Assembly: GCA_030445275.1 (NCBI GenBank)
Contig: JAUCSE010000056.1
Span: 1-64,000 of the forward strand
Direction: 5' to 3'
Source: Mucilaginibacter sp.
GTDB taxonomy: Bacteria; Bacteroidota; Bacteroidia; Sphingobacteriales; Sphingobacteriaceae
Length of the DNA stretch: 64,000 nucleotides
The number at the start of each line of letters is the position of its first letter. Position 1 is the stretch's first letter. This document shows positions 52,035 to 60,123 of this stretch, piece after piece. The notes beneath the pieces were generated by a model. It did not search any database and was not told where the DNA came from. It was given only the letters and a program-made list of their open reading frames with translations. Made by a program: the position numbers and the translations under genes.

Positions 52035-54281
52035 TTATAAATTAGCCTTTGCCTTCAATTCGTCTTCTTTATCGTTTTGTTCCTTTTTGAGGCGGCGTTT
52101 TTCCTGTCGGATATCTTTGCGGGTTTTCCCGGCTGTATCAATATTGTCTATTTTGAGTTTATACTCCTGCTTAAGGGCCTCAACCTGCTCCTTTAATTTT
52201 TCTTTAGCTGATTTTTCTTTCAGTTTTTCTTTGTCTTCCTCTTTTTTGGCGGTAGTATCTTTTTTACCAAAAAGTCGTTGAAAAAAGCTTGGTTTCTTTA
52301 CCGGGTCTTCCAGTACCGGCATCACCTCATTATCATCGCTTTGTTTCATCAGGCTATCGGCAGTAGCGGTATCAACAGGGGCGATAGTACGGCGGAGGCC
52401 TTCGCGCAGCCTGACACCATAAAAGCCATAAGCATTGGTATCGCGTTGTGTATAACCCTTTATAGCCATTAATTTACCAATAAGGTTAAAATAACCATGC
52501 AGCCCCGGTCGGAGTGTGCCATCTGGTTGAAAAGCGTACAGGCCGCCTTTAGGATAGGGTACAATGCTGGCCAGGTAAATACTTTCGCCCAGGGTAAGCT
52601 CCGAAGGTGATTTGCCAAAATAATAGTGCGAAGCCTCCCCAATGCCATAAATTCCGCGACCCCACTCAATGATATTCAGGTAAACTTCCAACATCCGGTT
52701 TTTGTTCATGAGGCGGTTATTTTCAATGATCCATACAATCAGGATCTCCTCAATTTTGCGGGCAAGCGTTTTTTCGCGACTCAGATAGGCGTTTTTAACC
52801 AGCTGCATGGATATACCGCTGCCGCCGCGTTTAAATTTCTTGTCTTTAAAATCAGTTGCTATTGATTTTCTGATCGACTCTTCAACAAAACCGTGATTGG
52901 TGTAAAAGGATGGGTCTTCGGCGGTCATCACGGCGTTACGCAGGTTTGGCGAAATTTGCTCCAATGGCGTAAACCCGGAGTTTTCAGGGCCAATTAAATG
53001 CGGTGACATAGGCTTGCCACGCTCGTAAGGCGTATATATAAATGGACTGTTTAGCTTGGTAAGGTCGGTTTTGCCATATTTTAGTATCTTAAAATTCTCT
53101 TTATCCAGCCGCGAATCGAACTTCAAATCATCAGGTTTGCTGGTATCCATATAAAAATTCAAGGCATAGTTTAACTTGCCGGCAACCTTTATGCCATCAA
53201 GCGCGTCAAACATCCCCGAAGGGAACGAATCAAAAATATCGGCCGCGTTTTGCCAGCCGGTATTAATTTTAAGTTCGTAAATTTTAACCGGATTCAGGGT
53301 ATATTTTATATATGGCCTTGCGGTGAGTTTTTTAACATGTATAAGCGATGAGCTATCAATAGAGATATAATTATTACCCACAAAAACATTGGCATCAATG
53401 GCGGCATCAGGCAAAACAATATCGCCCGATGATATAGCCGGATGGTTAATTAACAGGTTATGCACAGCCCAGGAGCCGTAAATTTTTGTTTCGCCGCCAC
53501 CGTGCTCCACTTTGGTTAGTTTAGTGCTGATGGTATCAAAGTTTAATTTAAGTCGCAGCTTTTTTTCGATGATAGGCAATTCAACCTTTTTACCATCAGC
53601 ATACAATTTTACATCAATATCTTTATCCGAGGGATGCATTTTGCCATCAATATGCCAGATAGATGCGCCGTTATCAACATCAATGGTTGAAGTAAGTTTG
53701 CCATCTTTGATGAGCGCGGTTTTAGCAAGCAGCTTTATCTGACTGCTGTCGTCTCTGAAACTAATGGAAAAATTATGGAGAGTCAAGTTATCCGGGATCT
53801 TATATAACACCTCATTGATCAGGTGGTAAGCCAGATCGGCGAGGTCAACTTTATTAGGTGTAGCGGTTGAATCTCTTTTCTTTTTAAACAGGAAATCAAA
53901 ATTTTTAACCCCTTTGATGTTGGTAAGCTTAATAAAGCCATCCTGCAGAGAAACATCGGCCAGTTTAATATCCCCAACAGCAAGTGGTAATAATTTAACA
54001 CTCACTACCAAATTTTTGATGTTCAGCAGACTGTCACGCTGTTCGGGCACAATGGTAATATCAGAAAACGATACCGTGCTTGTACCTGTAAAATGTGCCG
54101 ATCCTATTTTTACATCTAAATTATAATCCCTTTTTGCTTTAGCTTTAGCTTTGTCAATTGCTTTTTGAAGCAGGGCCTCACGTTTTGAATAGGCAATATA
54201 TCCGCCTATTAAAAATATAAGTAACAGCGGTATAAGTATAAAGGCGGCTATGCGTATGTATTTAGGATTAAGGCGCTTCAT
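52035..54281 (-). CDS. Monofunctional transglycosylase-like protein (GT51) with AsmA-like N-terminus
   Basis: The 748-aa protein has one N-terminal membrane helix (about 10-28). A region of about 400 residues with repeated LxVSVKLLPLAVGDIKLADV-type strands recalls AsmA-like proteins. The GT51 peptidoglycan glycosyltransferase domain follows: VMTAEDPSFYTNHGF (catalytic Glu), FKRGGSGISMQLVKNAYL, RKIEEILIVWIIE and YLNIIEWGRGIYGI. No transpeptidase domain follows. The last 70 residues are highly charged Lys/Glu coiled coil. It probably polymerises lipid II at the periplasmic face of the inner membrane. Confidence 0.85.
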   Translation of the reverse strand: MKRLNPKYIRIAAFILIPLLLIFLIGGYIAYSKREALLQKAIDKAKAKAKRDYNLDVKIGSAHFTGTSTVSFSDITIVPEQRDSLLNIKNLVVSVKLLPLAVGDIKLADVSLQDGFIKLTNIKGVKNFDFLFKKKRDSTATPNKVDLADLAYHLINEVLYKIPDNLTLHNFSISFRDDSSQIKLLAKTALIKDGKLTSTIDVDNGASIWHIDGKMHPSDKDIDVKLYADGKKVELPIIEKKLRLKLNFDTISTKLTKVEHGGGETKIYGSWAVHNLLINHPAISSGDIVLPDAAIDANVFVGNNYISIDSSSLIHVKKLTARPYIKYTLNPVKIYELKINTGWQNAADIFDSFPSGMFDALDGIKVAGKLNYALNFYMDTSKPDDLKFDSRLDKENFKILKYGKTDLTKLNSPFIYTPYERGKPMSPHLIGPENSGFTPLEQISPNLRNAVMTAEDPSFYTNHGFVEESIRKSIATDFKDKKFKRGGSGISMQLVKNAYLSREKTLARKIEEILIVWIIENNRLMNKNRMLEVYLNIIEWGRGIYGIGEASHYYFGKSPSELTLGESIYLASIVPYPKGGLYAFQPDGTLRPGLHGYFNLIGKLMAIKGYTQRDTNAYGFYGVRLREGLRRTIAPVDTATADSLMKQSDDNEVMPVLEDPVKKPSFFQRLFGKKDTTAKKEEDKEKLKEKSAKEKLKEQVEALKQEYKLKIDNIDTAGKTRKDIRQEKRRLKKEQNDKEDELKAKANL

Positions 54282-54380
54282 ATGTAAATTTTTCCAAAAC
54301 TAAACTAAATCTTATCCCCTGCAAACGGTTGTTTCTGCAAATTGTTTCTTTAATAAACGCAAATCAACGGCCTGTTTTCA

Positions 54381-54388
54381 TAAATTTG
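54381..54388 (+). promoter_or_regulatory. -7 promoter box of the Mrp gene
   Basis: TAAATTTG matches the Bacteroidota TAnnTTTG -7 consensus and lies 10 bp before the start codon, implying a very short leader. A clear -33 TTG is not seen. Confidence 0.45.
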
Positions 54389-54398
54389 CCATAATATT

Positions 54399-55487
54399 AT
54401 GATAATTACCAAAGAACAAGTTTTACAAGCCCTGGGCAATGTGGAGGAACCGGATCTGAAAAAAGATTTGGTTACCCTGAACATGATACAGGATATACAT
54501 ATTGATGGCAACAATGTTAGCTTTTCGGTTATATTAACCACGCCAGCATGCCCGCTGAAAGCGATGATTGAGAATGCTTGCCGTAACGCCATTAGCTATT
54601 TTGTAAGCAAAGAGGCGGTGGTGAGCATTAACATGACATCAAGGGTAACCTCGCAAAAAAACACGGGTGTACCGGGTGTTAAGAATATTATAGCGGTAGC
54701 ATCAGGTAAAGGAGGTGTGGGTAAATCAACCGTTGCGGTAAACCTGGCGTTGGGTTTAGCCAAAGCAGGCGCTAAGGTGGGCTTAATTGATGCCGATATT
54801 TATGGCCCATCAATACCCATTATGTTTGGTTTGGAGGGCGTACGCCCACAAGCCAGCGAGGTTAATGGTAAAACACGTATTGAGCCTATTGAAAAATATG
54901 GCATCAAGCTGTTATCCATCGGTTTCTTTACTGATCCAAACCAACCTGTGCCATGGCGCGGGCCAATGGTATCAACCGCGGTAAAACAACTGTTTAATGA
55001 TGCCGACTGGGGCGAACTGGATTACCTGGTGATTGATTTACCGCCGGGTACAGGCGATATACATATCACCGTTACGCAAACCTTTCCGGTTACCGGGGCG
55101 GTAATTGTAACCACGCCGCAAAATGTGGCCCTGGCCGATGCTAAAAAGGGAATAGGTATGTTTTTAATGCCGGCCATTAATGTGCCGATACTGGGTGTTG
55201 TGGAGAACATGTCGTACTTTATACCGGCTGAGTTACCCGAAAATAAGTATTATATTTTTGGTAAAGGCGGCGGACAGAAACTGGCAGCGCAGCTTGATGT
55301 ACCATTTTTGGGTGAAATTCCGTTAGTAAAGAGTATAAGTGATTCTGGCGATGCCGGTAAACCAACCATACTGGAAGAAGATGGTATAATGACACAGGCA
55401 TTTTTAGAGATGGCCCGCCGCGTAGCGCAGCAGGTTGCCATTTCAAATGCTAAAGCAATGGGTAGCCAGGCGGCTGTGAACAACTAA
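54399..55487 (+). CDS. Mrp/NBP35-family P-loop ATPase (Fe-S carrier)
   Basis: The 362-aa protein has an N-terminal MIP18/DUF59 domain (1-85, with the conserved TTPACPLKAMIE cysteine at 51). It is followed by a deviant Walker A, ASGKGGVGKSTVAVNLALGL (GKGGVGKST at 103-111), and IDADIYGPSIP, LVIDLPPGTGDIH, PQNVALADAKKGIGMF. The C-terminal pair usually written CxxC is not evident (VENMSYFIPAELPENKYYIF), as in several Bacteroidota homologues. It delivers Fe-S clusters in the cytoplasm. A NifU-like gene follows on the same strand, supporting a role in Fe-S assembly. Confidence 0.92.
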   Translation: MIITKEQVLQALGNVEEPDLKKDLVTLNMIQDIHIDGNNVSFSVILTTPACPLKAMIENACRNAISYFVSKEAVVSINMTSRVTSQKNTGVPGVKNIIAVASGKGGVGKSTVAVNLALGLAKAGAKVGLIDADIYGPSIPIMFGLEGVRPQASEVNGKTRIEPIEKYGIKLLSIGFFTDPNQPVPWRGPMVSTAVKQLFNDADWGELDYLVIDLPPGTGDIHITVTQTFPVTGAVIVTTPQNVALADAKKGIGMFLMPAINVPILGVVENMSYFIPAELPENKYYIFGKGGGQKLAAQLDVPFLGEIPLVKSISDSGDAGKPTILEEDGIMTQAFLEMARRVAQQVAISNAKAMGSQAAVNN

Positions 55488-55494
55488 AAGGGAT

Positions 55495-55730
55495 AAGAGA
55501 GAGGGGAGTAAGGATATGGGAGCAAGGATAAAAGACAATTGACTTATTAGATAGAGCAAGGATAACGGATAAAATATTTGGATACGATTGAACACTAATC
55601 CTGTTTTTTATCCTTTGTCTTATTGTCCTTTGTTCCACAGTCTGATAGTCCATTATTCTTCTGTCCGTCATCTTTTGTCCTATGGTCCAAAAGTCTTTTG
55701 TCTAACAAAAATAATTGAGTAACTTTACTC
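55495..55730. repeat. Low-complexity TTTGTCC-type repeats
   Basis: The gap between the Mrp and NifU-like genes contains many near-copies of TTTTGTCC/ATTGTCC and their complement GGATAAAAGACAA, able to form irregular hairpins. A related pattern (TCCTTGTTCC) occurs at 63513-63645. No gene is seen. Confidence 0.5.
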
Positions 55731-55748
55731 TTGTATAAATTAGTAAAA

Positions 55749-56027
55749 ATGAGTTTATTAGATCAGGTAGAAACAGCATTAGACAGCATCCGACCATATT
55801 TGGAGGCTGATGGAGGGAATGTTTCGATTGAGGAGATCACCCCCGAAGGTGTAGTTAAATTAAAGCTATTGGGATCATGCGGATCATGCCCGATGAGCAT
55901 CATGACGCTTAAAGCAGGCATTGAGCAGGCTATTAAGAAAGCGGTACCCGAAGTAACCGCCATTGAGGCTATTAACCTAACGGAGATTGATGACCCTAAC
56001 GCGGTGCTTCCCGAAAATTTGCGATAG
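55749..56027 (+). CDS. NifU-like C-terminal-domain protein
   Basis: From ATG 55749 (MSLLDQVETALDSIRPYLEA) the protein is 92 aa. It has DGGNVSIEEI and the cluster-binding motif LLGSCGSCPMS (CxxC), which define the NifU C-terminal (Nfu) domain. It carries or transfers Fe-S clusters in the cytoplasm. The Mrp ATPase gene lies directly upstream. The gene ends with TAG, showing that TAG acts as a stop in this genome. Confidence 0.93.
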   Translation: MSLLDQVETALDSIRPYLEADGGNVSIEEITPEGVVKLKLLGSCGSCPMSIMTLKAGIEQAIKKAVPEVTAIEAINLTEIDDPNAVLPENLR

Positions 56028-56142
56028 TGTTAAGTATTGTTAAATTGCCCGGTATATTTACCGTGTTAACGTACTTTTGATAAAAGTTTTGAAACTTTTT
56101 CCTGCCCAAAGGGGTAGTATATAAGGAAGGAGTGATTGGTAT

Positions 56143-56790
56143 ATGAAATATTTAATTGCCATATTTTTTTTATTTGCAACAGTTACCGCCTTTGCCCAGA
56201 AACACGGAGAAAGGCCGGTTGTGCAATTTACAGGTATTGTTCATAATGCAGATAGCACCAACGTTATAGTGCCTTATGTAACCATTACCAATACCTCTAC
56301 ACATAGTGTAGTTAACCAGTCAAATTATAAAGGGTACTTTTCTTTTGTTGCGCATGAGCAGGACACGCTGCGTTTTACTTGCGTGGGTTATGGGCCTGTG
56401 CTGGTAGTTATCCCTACAAATGTGCCTAATAAAAGCTATACCATGCAGGTAAGCCTTAAAGCACAGATCATTAATCTGCCAACATTCCATGTGTTTCCGT
56501 GGGCAACTACTGATGAGTTTAGGAAGGATTTTTTAGCTATAAAACTGGCTGATGACGACCTGGAGATAGCCCGGAAAAACGTAAGCCGCACTTCATTGGT
56601 GGCTTTATCAAACGTATTGCCAAGGGATGCGCAGGAAATTCAATCGGCCAGTGCGCAGAGCATGCATAATACCATCCTCAATTCGCACTCCCTGCAGCCC
56701 AATCCACTGCTTAATCCCTTTGCCTGGGGTAGCTTAGTGAAACAGATAACTGATTCTGATAATAAGAGTAGCAGCGGAAGCAGTAATTAA
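56143..56790 (+). CDS. Secreted carboxypeptidase-like regulatory-domain protein
   Basis: The 215-aa protein has a signal peptide ending TAFAQ. A beta-sandwich follows (residues 28-110, VVQFTGIVHNADSTNVIVPY, NYKGYFSFVAHEQDTLRFTC, VGYGPVLVVIP), a CarboxypepD_reg-like fold as found at the start of TonB-linked proteins. The C-terminal half is helical with no known motif. It may be an outer-membrane or periplasmic accessory protein. TACTTTTG at 56072-56079 is a possible -7 box. Confidence 0.7.
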   Translation: MKYLIAIFFLFATVTAFAQKHGERPVVQFTGIVHNADSTNVIVPYVTITNTSTHSVVNQSNYKGYFSFVAHEQDTLRFTCVGYGPVLVVIPTNVPNKSYTMQVSLKAQIINLPTFHVFPWATTDEFRKDFLAIKLADDDLEIARKNVSRTSLVALSNVLPRDAQEIQSASAQSMHNTILNSHSLQPNPLLNPFAWGSLVKQITDSDNKSSSGSSN

Positions 56791-56872
56791 TTAGTCTTAA
56801 GTTAAAAGTTTTGAACCGGGATTTAAAAAGCAAATTACTTAGTACTAAAGACTAAAGACTTCGGACTTTAAA

Positions 56873-57445
56873 CTACCGTCCCTTTTTAACTGCCGGGAAT
56901 TTCATTTTATAATCCACATCAACCATCCCTTTTGATATCTCGGTCAGCTTTTTCTCGATCAGGCGTTTGCGCAGTGGACTAAGCTTATCGGTAAATAGCT
57001 TACCTTCAATATGGTCATATTCGTGCTGTATAACGCGCGCGGCTAAACCTTTAAAGGTTTCTTCGTAATGTTTCCAGTTCTCGTCGTAGTAGGATAGCCT
57101 TACCGTTGGCTTGCGGTACACATCTTCCCTTATTTCAGGAATGCTTAAACAGCCTTCGTTAAATCCCCATTCTTCGCCCTCTTCCTCCAAAATAGTGGCA
57201 TTGATGAATACTTTTTTAAAGTTCTTTAGCTCGGGTTCATCATCGCTAAAAACAGATGCATCAACCACAAATAAACGCATTGACATACCCACCTGCGGGG
57301 CTGCTAAACCTACGCCATGAGCGGCGTACATGGTATCAAACATGTTTTCAACCAGCTCTTTAATGTGCGGGTACTCTTCAGGCTCAATTGCTGTTGCTTT
57401 TTTCCTTAAAACAGGATCTCCGTAGGCGATGATAGGATATTTCAT
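56873..57445 (-). CDS. def: Peptide deformylase
   Basis: The 190-aa protein has all three deformylase motifs: GVGLAAPQ (44-51), EGCLS (97-101) and QHEYDH (140-145), supplying the metal ligands Cys99, His141 and His145 and catalytic Glu142. It removes the N-formyl group from nascent proteins. It is convergent with the preceding secreted-protein gene and lies 21 bp downstream of an M16 peptidase gene on the same strand. Confidence 0.97.
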   Translation of the reverse strand: MKYPIIAYGDPVLRKKATAIEPEEYPHIKELVENMFDTMYAAHGVGLAAPQVGMSMRLFVVDASVFSDDEPELKNFKKVFINATILEEEGEEWGFNEGCLSIPEIREDVYRKPTVRLSYYDENWKHYEETFKGLAARVIQHEYDHIEGKLFTDKLSPLRKRLIEKKLTEISKGMVDVDYKMKFPAVKKGR

Positions 57446-57465
57446 TATGCAAAAATACAGGTTTA

Positions 57466-58695
57466 TTATTTAGGCTCAAATTTCAATGTAATCAAGTTGT
57501 CAATATCAAATATTTCATTGCTTATTTCCAACAATTGTTCGGCTGTTACGGCATTTATTTTAGCAAAAACATCCTCAAGCGTATCAATATGGTTAAAATC
57601 AAGCAAACTTTTGGCCATGGAGATGATCAAACCCATCCGGTTTTCTTCGGCCAGCGCTATCTGACCAATAAATTTTTCTTTGGCCTGGTGCAATTGCAGG
57701 GTGCCCAATTTTTGATCGCGCAGTTTTTTTAACTCTTTATGAACTAAACGGGATGCCTTTTCGGCCTTCTCGGTATCAGTTCCAAAATAAATAGAAAAAA
57801 TACCGGTATCCGTAAGCGCAGTATAGTTCGACTCAATAGTATAGGCAATGCCGTGTTTTTCGCGGATCTCCAGGTTTAAGCGACTGCTCATGCCCATGCC
57901 CCCCAGCAAATTATTCAACAGCAACAACCCGTTCTTATGCTGATGAGACGAAGAGTAAGCCTGGTTACCAATAATGCAATGTGTTTGTGATATGGGCTTT
58001 TTAATAATATGGATGCCGCTTTTATTAGCCTGCGGTACGATCCTATTCTTTTGGGGGTGGTTTACAGCAACAGCTCCAAAATACTTTTCGGCCAGTTTGA
58101 TGATCTTCTTGAAATCATAATTACCATGAACGGCAAATATCATTTCGGATGTGTTGTAATTGGCTTTAATAAAAGCACGGATATCATCGCCGTTCATTTT
58201 GCCAACAGACTCGGCTGTGCCTAAAATGTTTTTGCCTATAGGGTGATCCTGAAAAAGCAGTTCCTCAAAATCATCCTGTATGGCTTCTTCGGGCTGGTCA
58301 AGGTACGAGGCTATTTCGTCCAGGATCACGCCTTTTTCCTTTTCCTGCTCATCATCCGGAAAAGTGGAATGGAACAGGATATCCTCGAACAGATCCATAG
58401 CACGCTCCAGGTGCTGGCCAAGCAGTGAAGCATGTATGCAGGTATATTCCTTAGTGGTATAAGCATTAAGATCAGCTCCCACAAGCTCCAGTCGGTTTAA
58501 AATTTGATTGGTGCTGCGCCTTTCGGTTTCCTTGAACAGCAGGTGTTCAATAAAATGAGCAAGGCCTTCCTGCTGCGGGTTTTCATCGCGCGAGCCTGCG
58601 TTTACAATAAAGCAACAATGAGTTATGGCAAACGGTGCGTGTTTATACAGTATCCTGATGCCGTTGGGTAAGGTGTAAGCCTGGTAATCGATCAT
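57466..58695 (-). CDS. M16-family zinc peptidase
   Basis: From ATG 58695 (MIDYQAYTLPNGIRILYKHA) the protein is 409 aa; the longer frame to 58770 would run into the divergent hpt region. The inverted zinc motif HFIEH (47-51) and the downstream glutamate region define an active processing-peptidase subunit. AYTIESNYTALTDTGIFSIY and LNNLLGGMGMSSRLNLEIRE are typical of the second domain. It has no signal peptide and is probably cytoplasmic. It lies upstream of def on the same strand. Confidence 0.92.
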   Translation of the reverse strand: MIDYQAYTLPNGIRILYKHAPFAITHCCFIVNAGSRDENPQQEGLAHFIEHLLFKETERRSTNQILNRLELVGADLNAYTTKEYTCIHASLLGQHLERAMDLFEDILFHSTFPDDEQEKEKGVILDEIASYLDQPEEAIQDDFEELLFQDHPIGKNILGTAESVGKMNGDDIRAFIKANYNTSEMIFAVHGNYDFKKIIKLAEKYFGAVAVNHPQKNRIVPQANKSGIHIIKKPISQTHCIIGNQAYSSSHQHKNGLLLLNNLLGGMGMSSRLNLEIREKHGIAYTIESNYTALTDTGIFSIYFGTDTEKAEKASRLVHKELKKLRDQKLGTLQLHQAKEKFIGQIALAEENRMGLIISMAKSLLDFNHIDTLEDVFAKINAVTAEQLLEISNEIFDIDNLITLKFEPK

Positions 58696-58845
58696 GAGCA
58701 GCAAAGATAACGTTATATACCTTACAATTATTTTGATGCTATTGTAAGCGATTTGTATTATTTTAGGCAAAAAGGCGATCTGCTTTGCAGATCACTCAAC
58801 AATATATTAGTTTTAGATACCCCAAAAACATTAAAGTACTCCCCC

Positions 58846-59382
58846 ATGAAAATTAAAGTTGCCGACCTTGAGTTTGAGCCCCTGATCAATGAAAAATTAA
58901 TAATAGAACGTGTTAAAGCAATCGGTCAACAACTAAATGCTGATTATCAGCACACCGTGCCGGTATTTGTTGGTGTATTAAACGGCAGCTTTTTATTTAT
59001 CGCCGACCTGATCAAGGAAATTGATATTCCCTGCGAAATTGCCTTTACTAAACTGGCATCCTATTACGGCGGTACTACCAGCAAGCTCAAAATACGCGAT
59101 GACATTGACTTAATGGTTGATATAAAAGGCCGCGATGTACTGATAGTTGAGGATATTGTTGATAGCGGCAATACACTGCATTACCTGGTAGATAAGTTAA
59201 AACAACGCGGCCCCGCATCCATCAAAGTATGCTCGCTGCTGTTAAAGCCTGCGGCGCTGCAAAAAGAAATTGAAGAGCTGCAATACGTTGGTTTTGAAAT
59301 TGAAAATGAGTTTGTAGTAGGATATGGCCTTGATTACCAGGAAATGGGCCGGAATTTGAGGGATATTTATAAAAAGGTATAA
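58846..59382 (+). CDS. hpt: Hypoxanthine phosphoribosyltransferase
   Basis: From ATG 58846 (MKIKVADLEFEPLINEKLII) the protein is 178 aa, the normal length. The PRPP-binding motif is VLIVEDIVDSGNT, with VGVLNGSFLFIADLI upstream and the flexible-loop region LASYYGGTT. It salvages hypoxanthine and guanine to IMP and GMP. It is divergent from the M16 peptidase gene, with a strong terminator 6 bp downstream. Confidence 0.95.
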   Translation: MKIKVADLEFEPLINEKLIIERVKAIGQQLNADYQHTVPVFVGVLNGSFLFIADLIKEIDIPCEIAFTKLASYYGGTTSKLKIRDDIDLMVDIKGRDVLIVEDIVDSGNTLHYLVDKLKQRGPASIKVCSLLLKPAALQKEIEELQYVGFEIENEFVVGYGLDYQEMGRNLRDIYKKV

Positions 59383-59388
59383 ATCCAT

Positions 59389-59426
59389 CGTGTCATTGCG
59401 AGGTACGAAGCAATGACACGTTTTTT
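59389..59426 (+). terminator. Terminator of hpt (repeat-derived)
   Basis: CGTGTCATTGC (59389-59399) pairs with GCAATGACACG (59410-59420) around a 10-nt loop and is followed by TTTTTT. The arm sequence belongs to the same GTCAT...ATGAC repeat style as 43070 and 47504. Confidence 0.88.
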
Positions 59427-59449
59427 GCTTAATTCAATTTATTTCTCCC

Positions 59450-59473
59450 GTCGTCTGTGTCCTCACAGACGAC
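59450..59473 (+). repeat. REP-like hairpin 1
   Basis: GTCGTCTGTG-TCCT-CACAGACGAC is a perfect 10-bp stem with a TCCT loop, preceded by CTCCC. The inner part CTGTGTCCTCACAG is shared with hairpins 2 and 3; the outer five base pairs differ. Confidence 0.8.
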
Positions 59474-59490
59474 TTGCTTATTCAACTTGT

Positions 59491-60012
59491 CTAAAAAACA
59501 TCCATGTAATGAGTTAACCAACCAAACTCATTGCTTTCTTGTTCATAAAAGGAGCAGGACGAAAAATAATAGCTGTTAGGATCATCAGTTAAATCCTAAT
59601 GCTTCTGTAGTGGATTATTATGTATATAATCTAACTTTTGTTCTAATATTTTTTGATCAAGTATTTTTATTGGCAGAGAGTTTCTTTGCCAAAACTGATA
59701 ATTTCGATTATTAATTTCCGATTTGAATCTTGCTAATAATTGATCGTCTGTGTTTCGCAGCTCTTCCAAAAATTGATGTCCGGTAAACTTCATAAAGCTG
59801 GCATGTGGTTTTTCCTTGCCATTCATATCTAAGCTTGACCATATTAGATGTAGGTGGTTAGGCGTGATCACAAAGCCATAGACATTTATCTTTTCTTTTT
59901 TAACAAGGTATATTAAGCTATTCAGTTCTATTAGTTTAAATTTATCCTGTCGTAATAAAGGGATCCAATCAAGAATGGTAGCCGTATAAAAGTAAACTCC
60001 ATTTAATTCCAT
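59491..60012 (-). pseudogene. REP-associated tyrosine transposase (Y1) with in-frame TAG
   Basis: The HUH motif is VITPNHLHLIW (His53, His55), and the catalytic tyrosine is Tyr129 in KLDYIHNNP. TAG at 59596-59598 stops the frame after 138 residues (NNPLQKH). The same frame then reads DLTDDPNSYYFSSCSFYEQE then FGWLTHYMDVF to a TAG at 59491-59493, which is the family's usual C-terminus. TGG to TAG at the H-W-DL position would explain it. The full length would be 173 aa. Three REP-like hairpins flank the gene (59450, 60049, 60091). Such proteins nick and mobilise REP sequences. Confidence 0.85.
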
Positions 60013-60048
60013 AGACGGAAATTAATGAAAATAGTGTGGAATATGCAA

Positions 60049-60072
60049 GTTGCCTGTGAGGACACAGGCAAC
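60049..60072 (-). repeat. REP-like hairpin 2
   Basis: On the minus strand GTTGCCTGTG-TCCT-CACAGGCAAC is a perfect 10-bp stem preceded by TCCCC. It is inverted relative to hairpins 1 and 3, so 2 and 3 form a divergent pair, a common REP layout. Confidence 0.8.
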
Positions 60073-60090
60073 GGGGATAAGTTTTGTTCC

Positions 60091-60114
60091 GCTATCTGTG
60101 TCCTCACAGATAGC
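60091..60114 (+). repeat. REP-like hairpin 3
   Basis: GCTATCTGTG-TCCT-CACAGATAGC is a perfect 10-bp stem preceded by TTCC. The outer stem differs from hairpins 1 and 2 by compensatory changes. Confidence 0.8.
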
Positions 60115-60123
60115 TAATACCCC

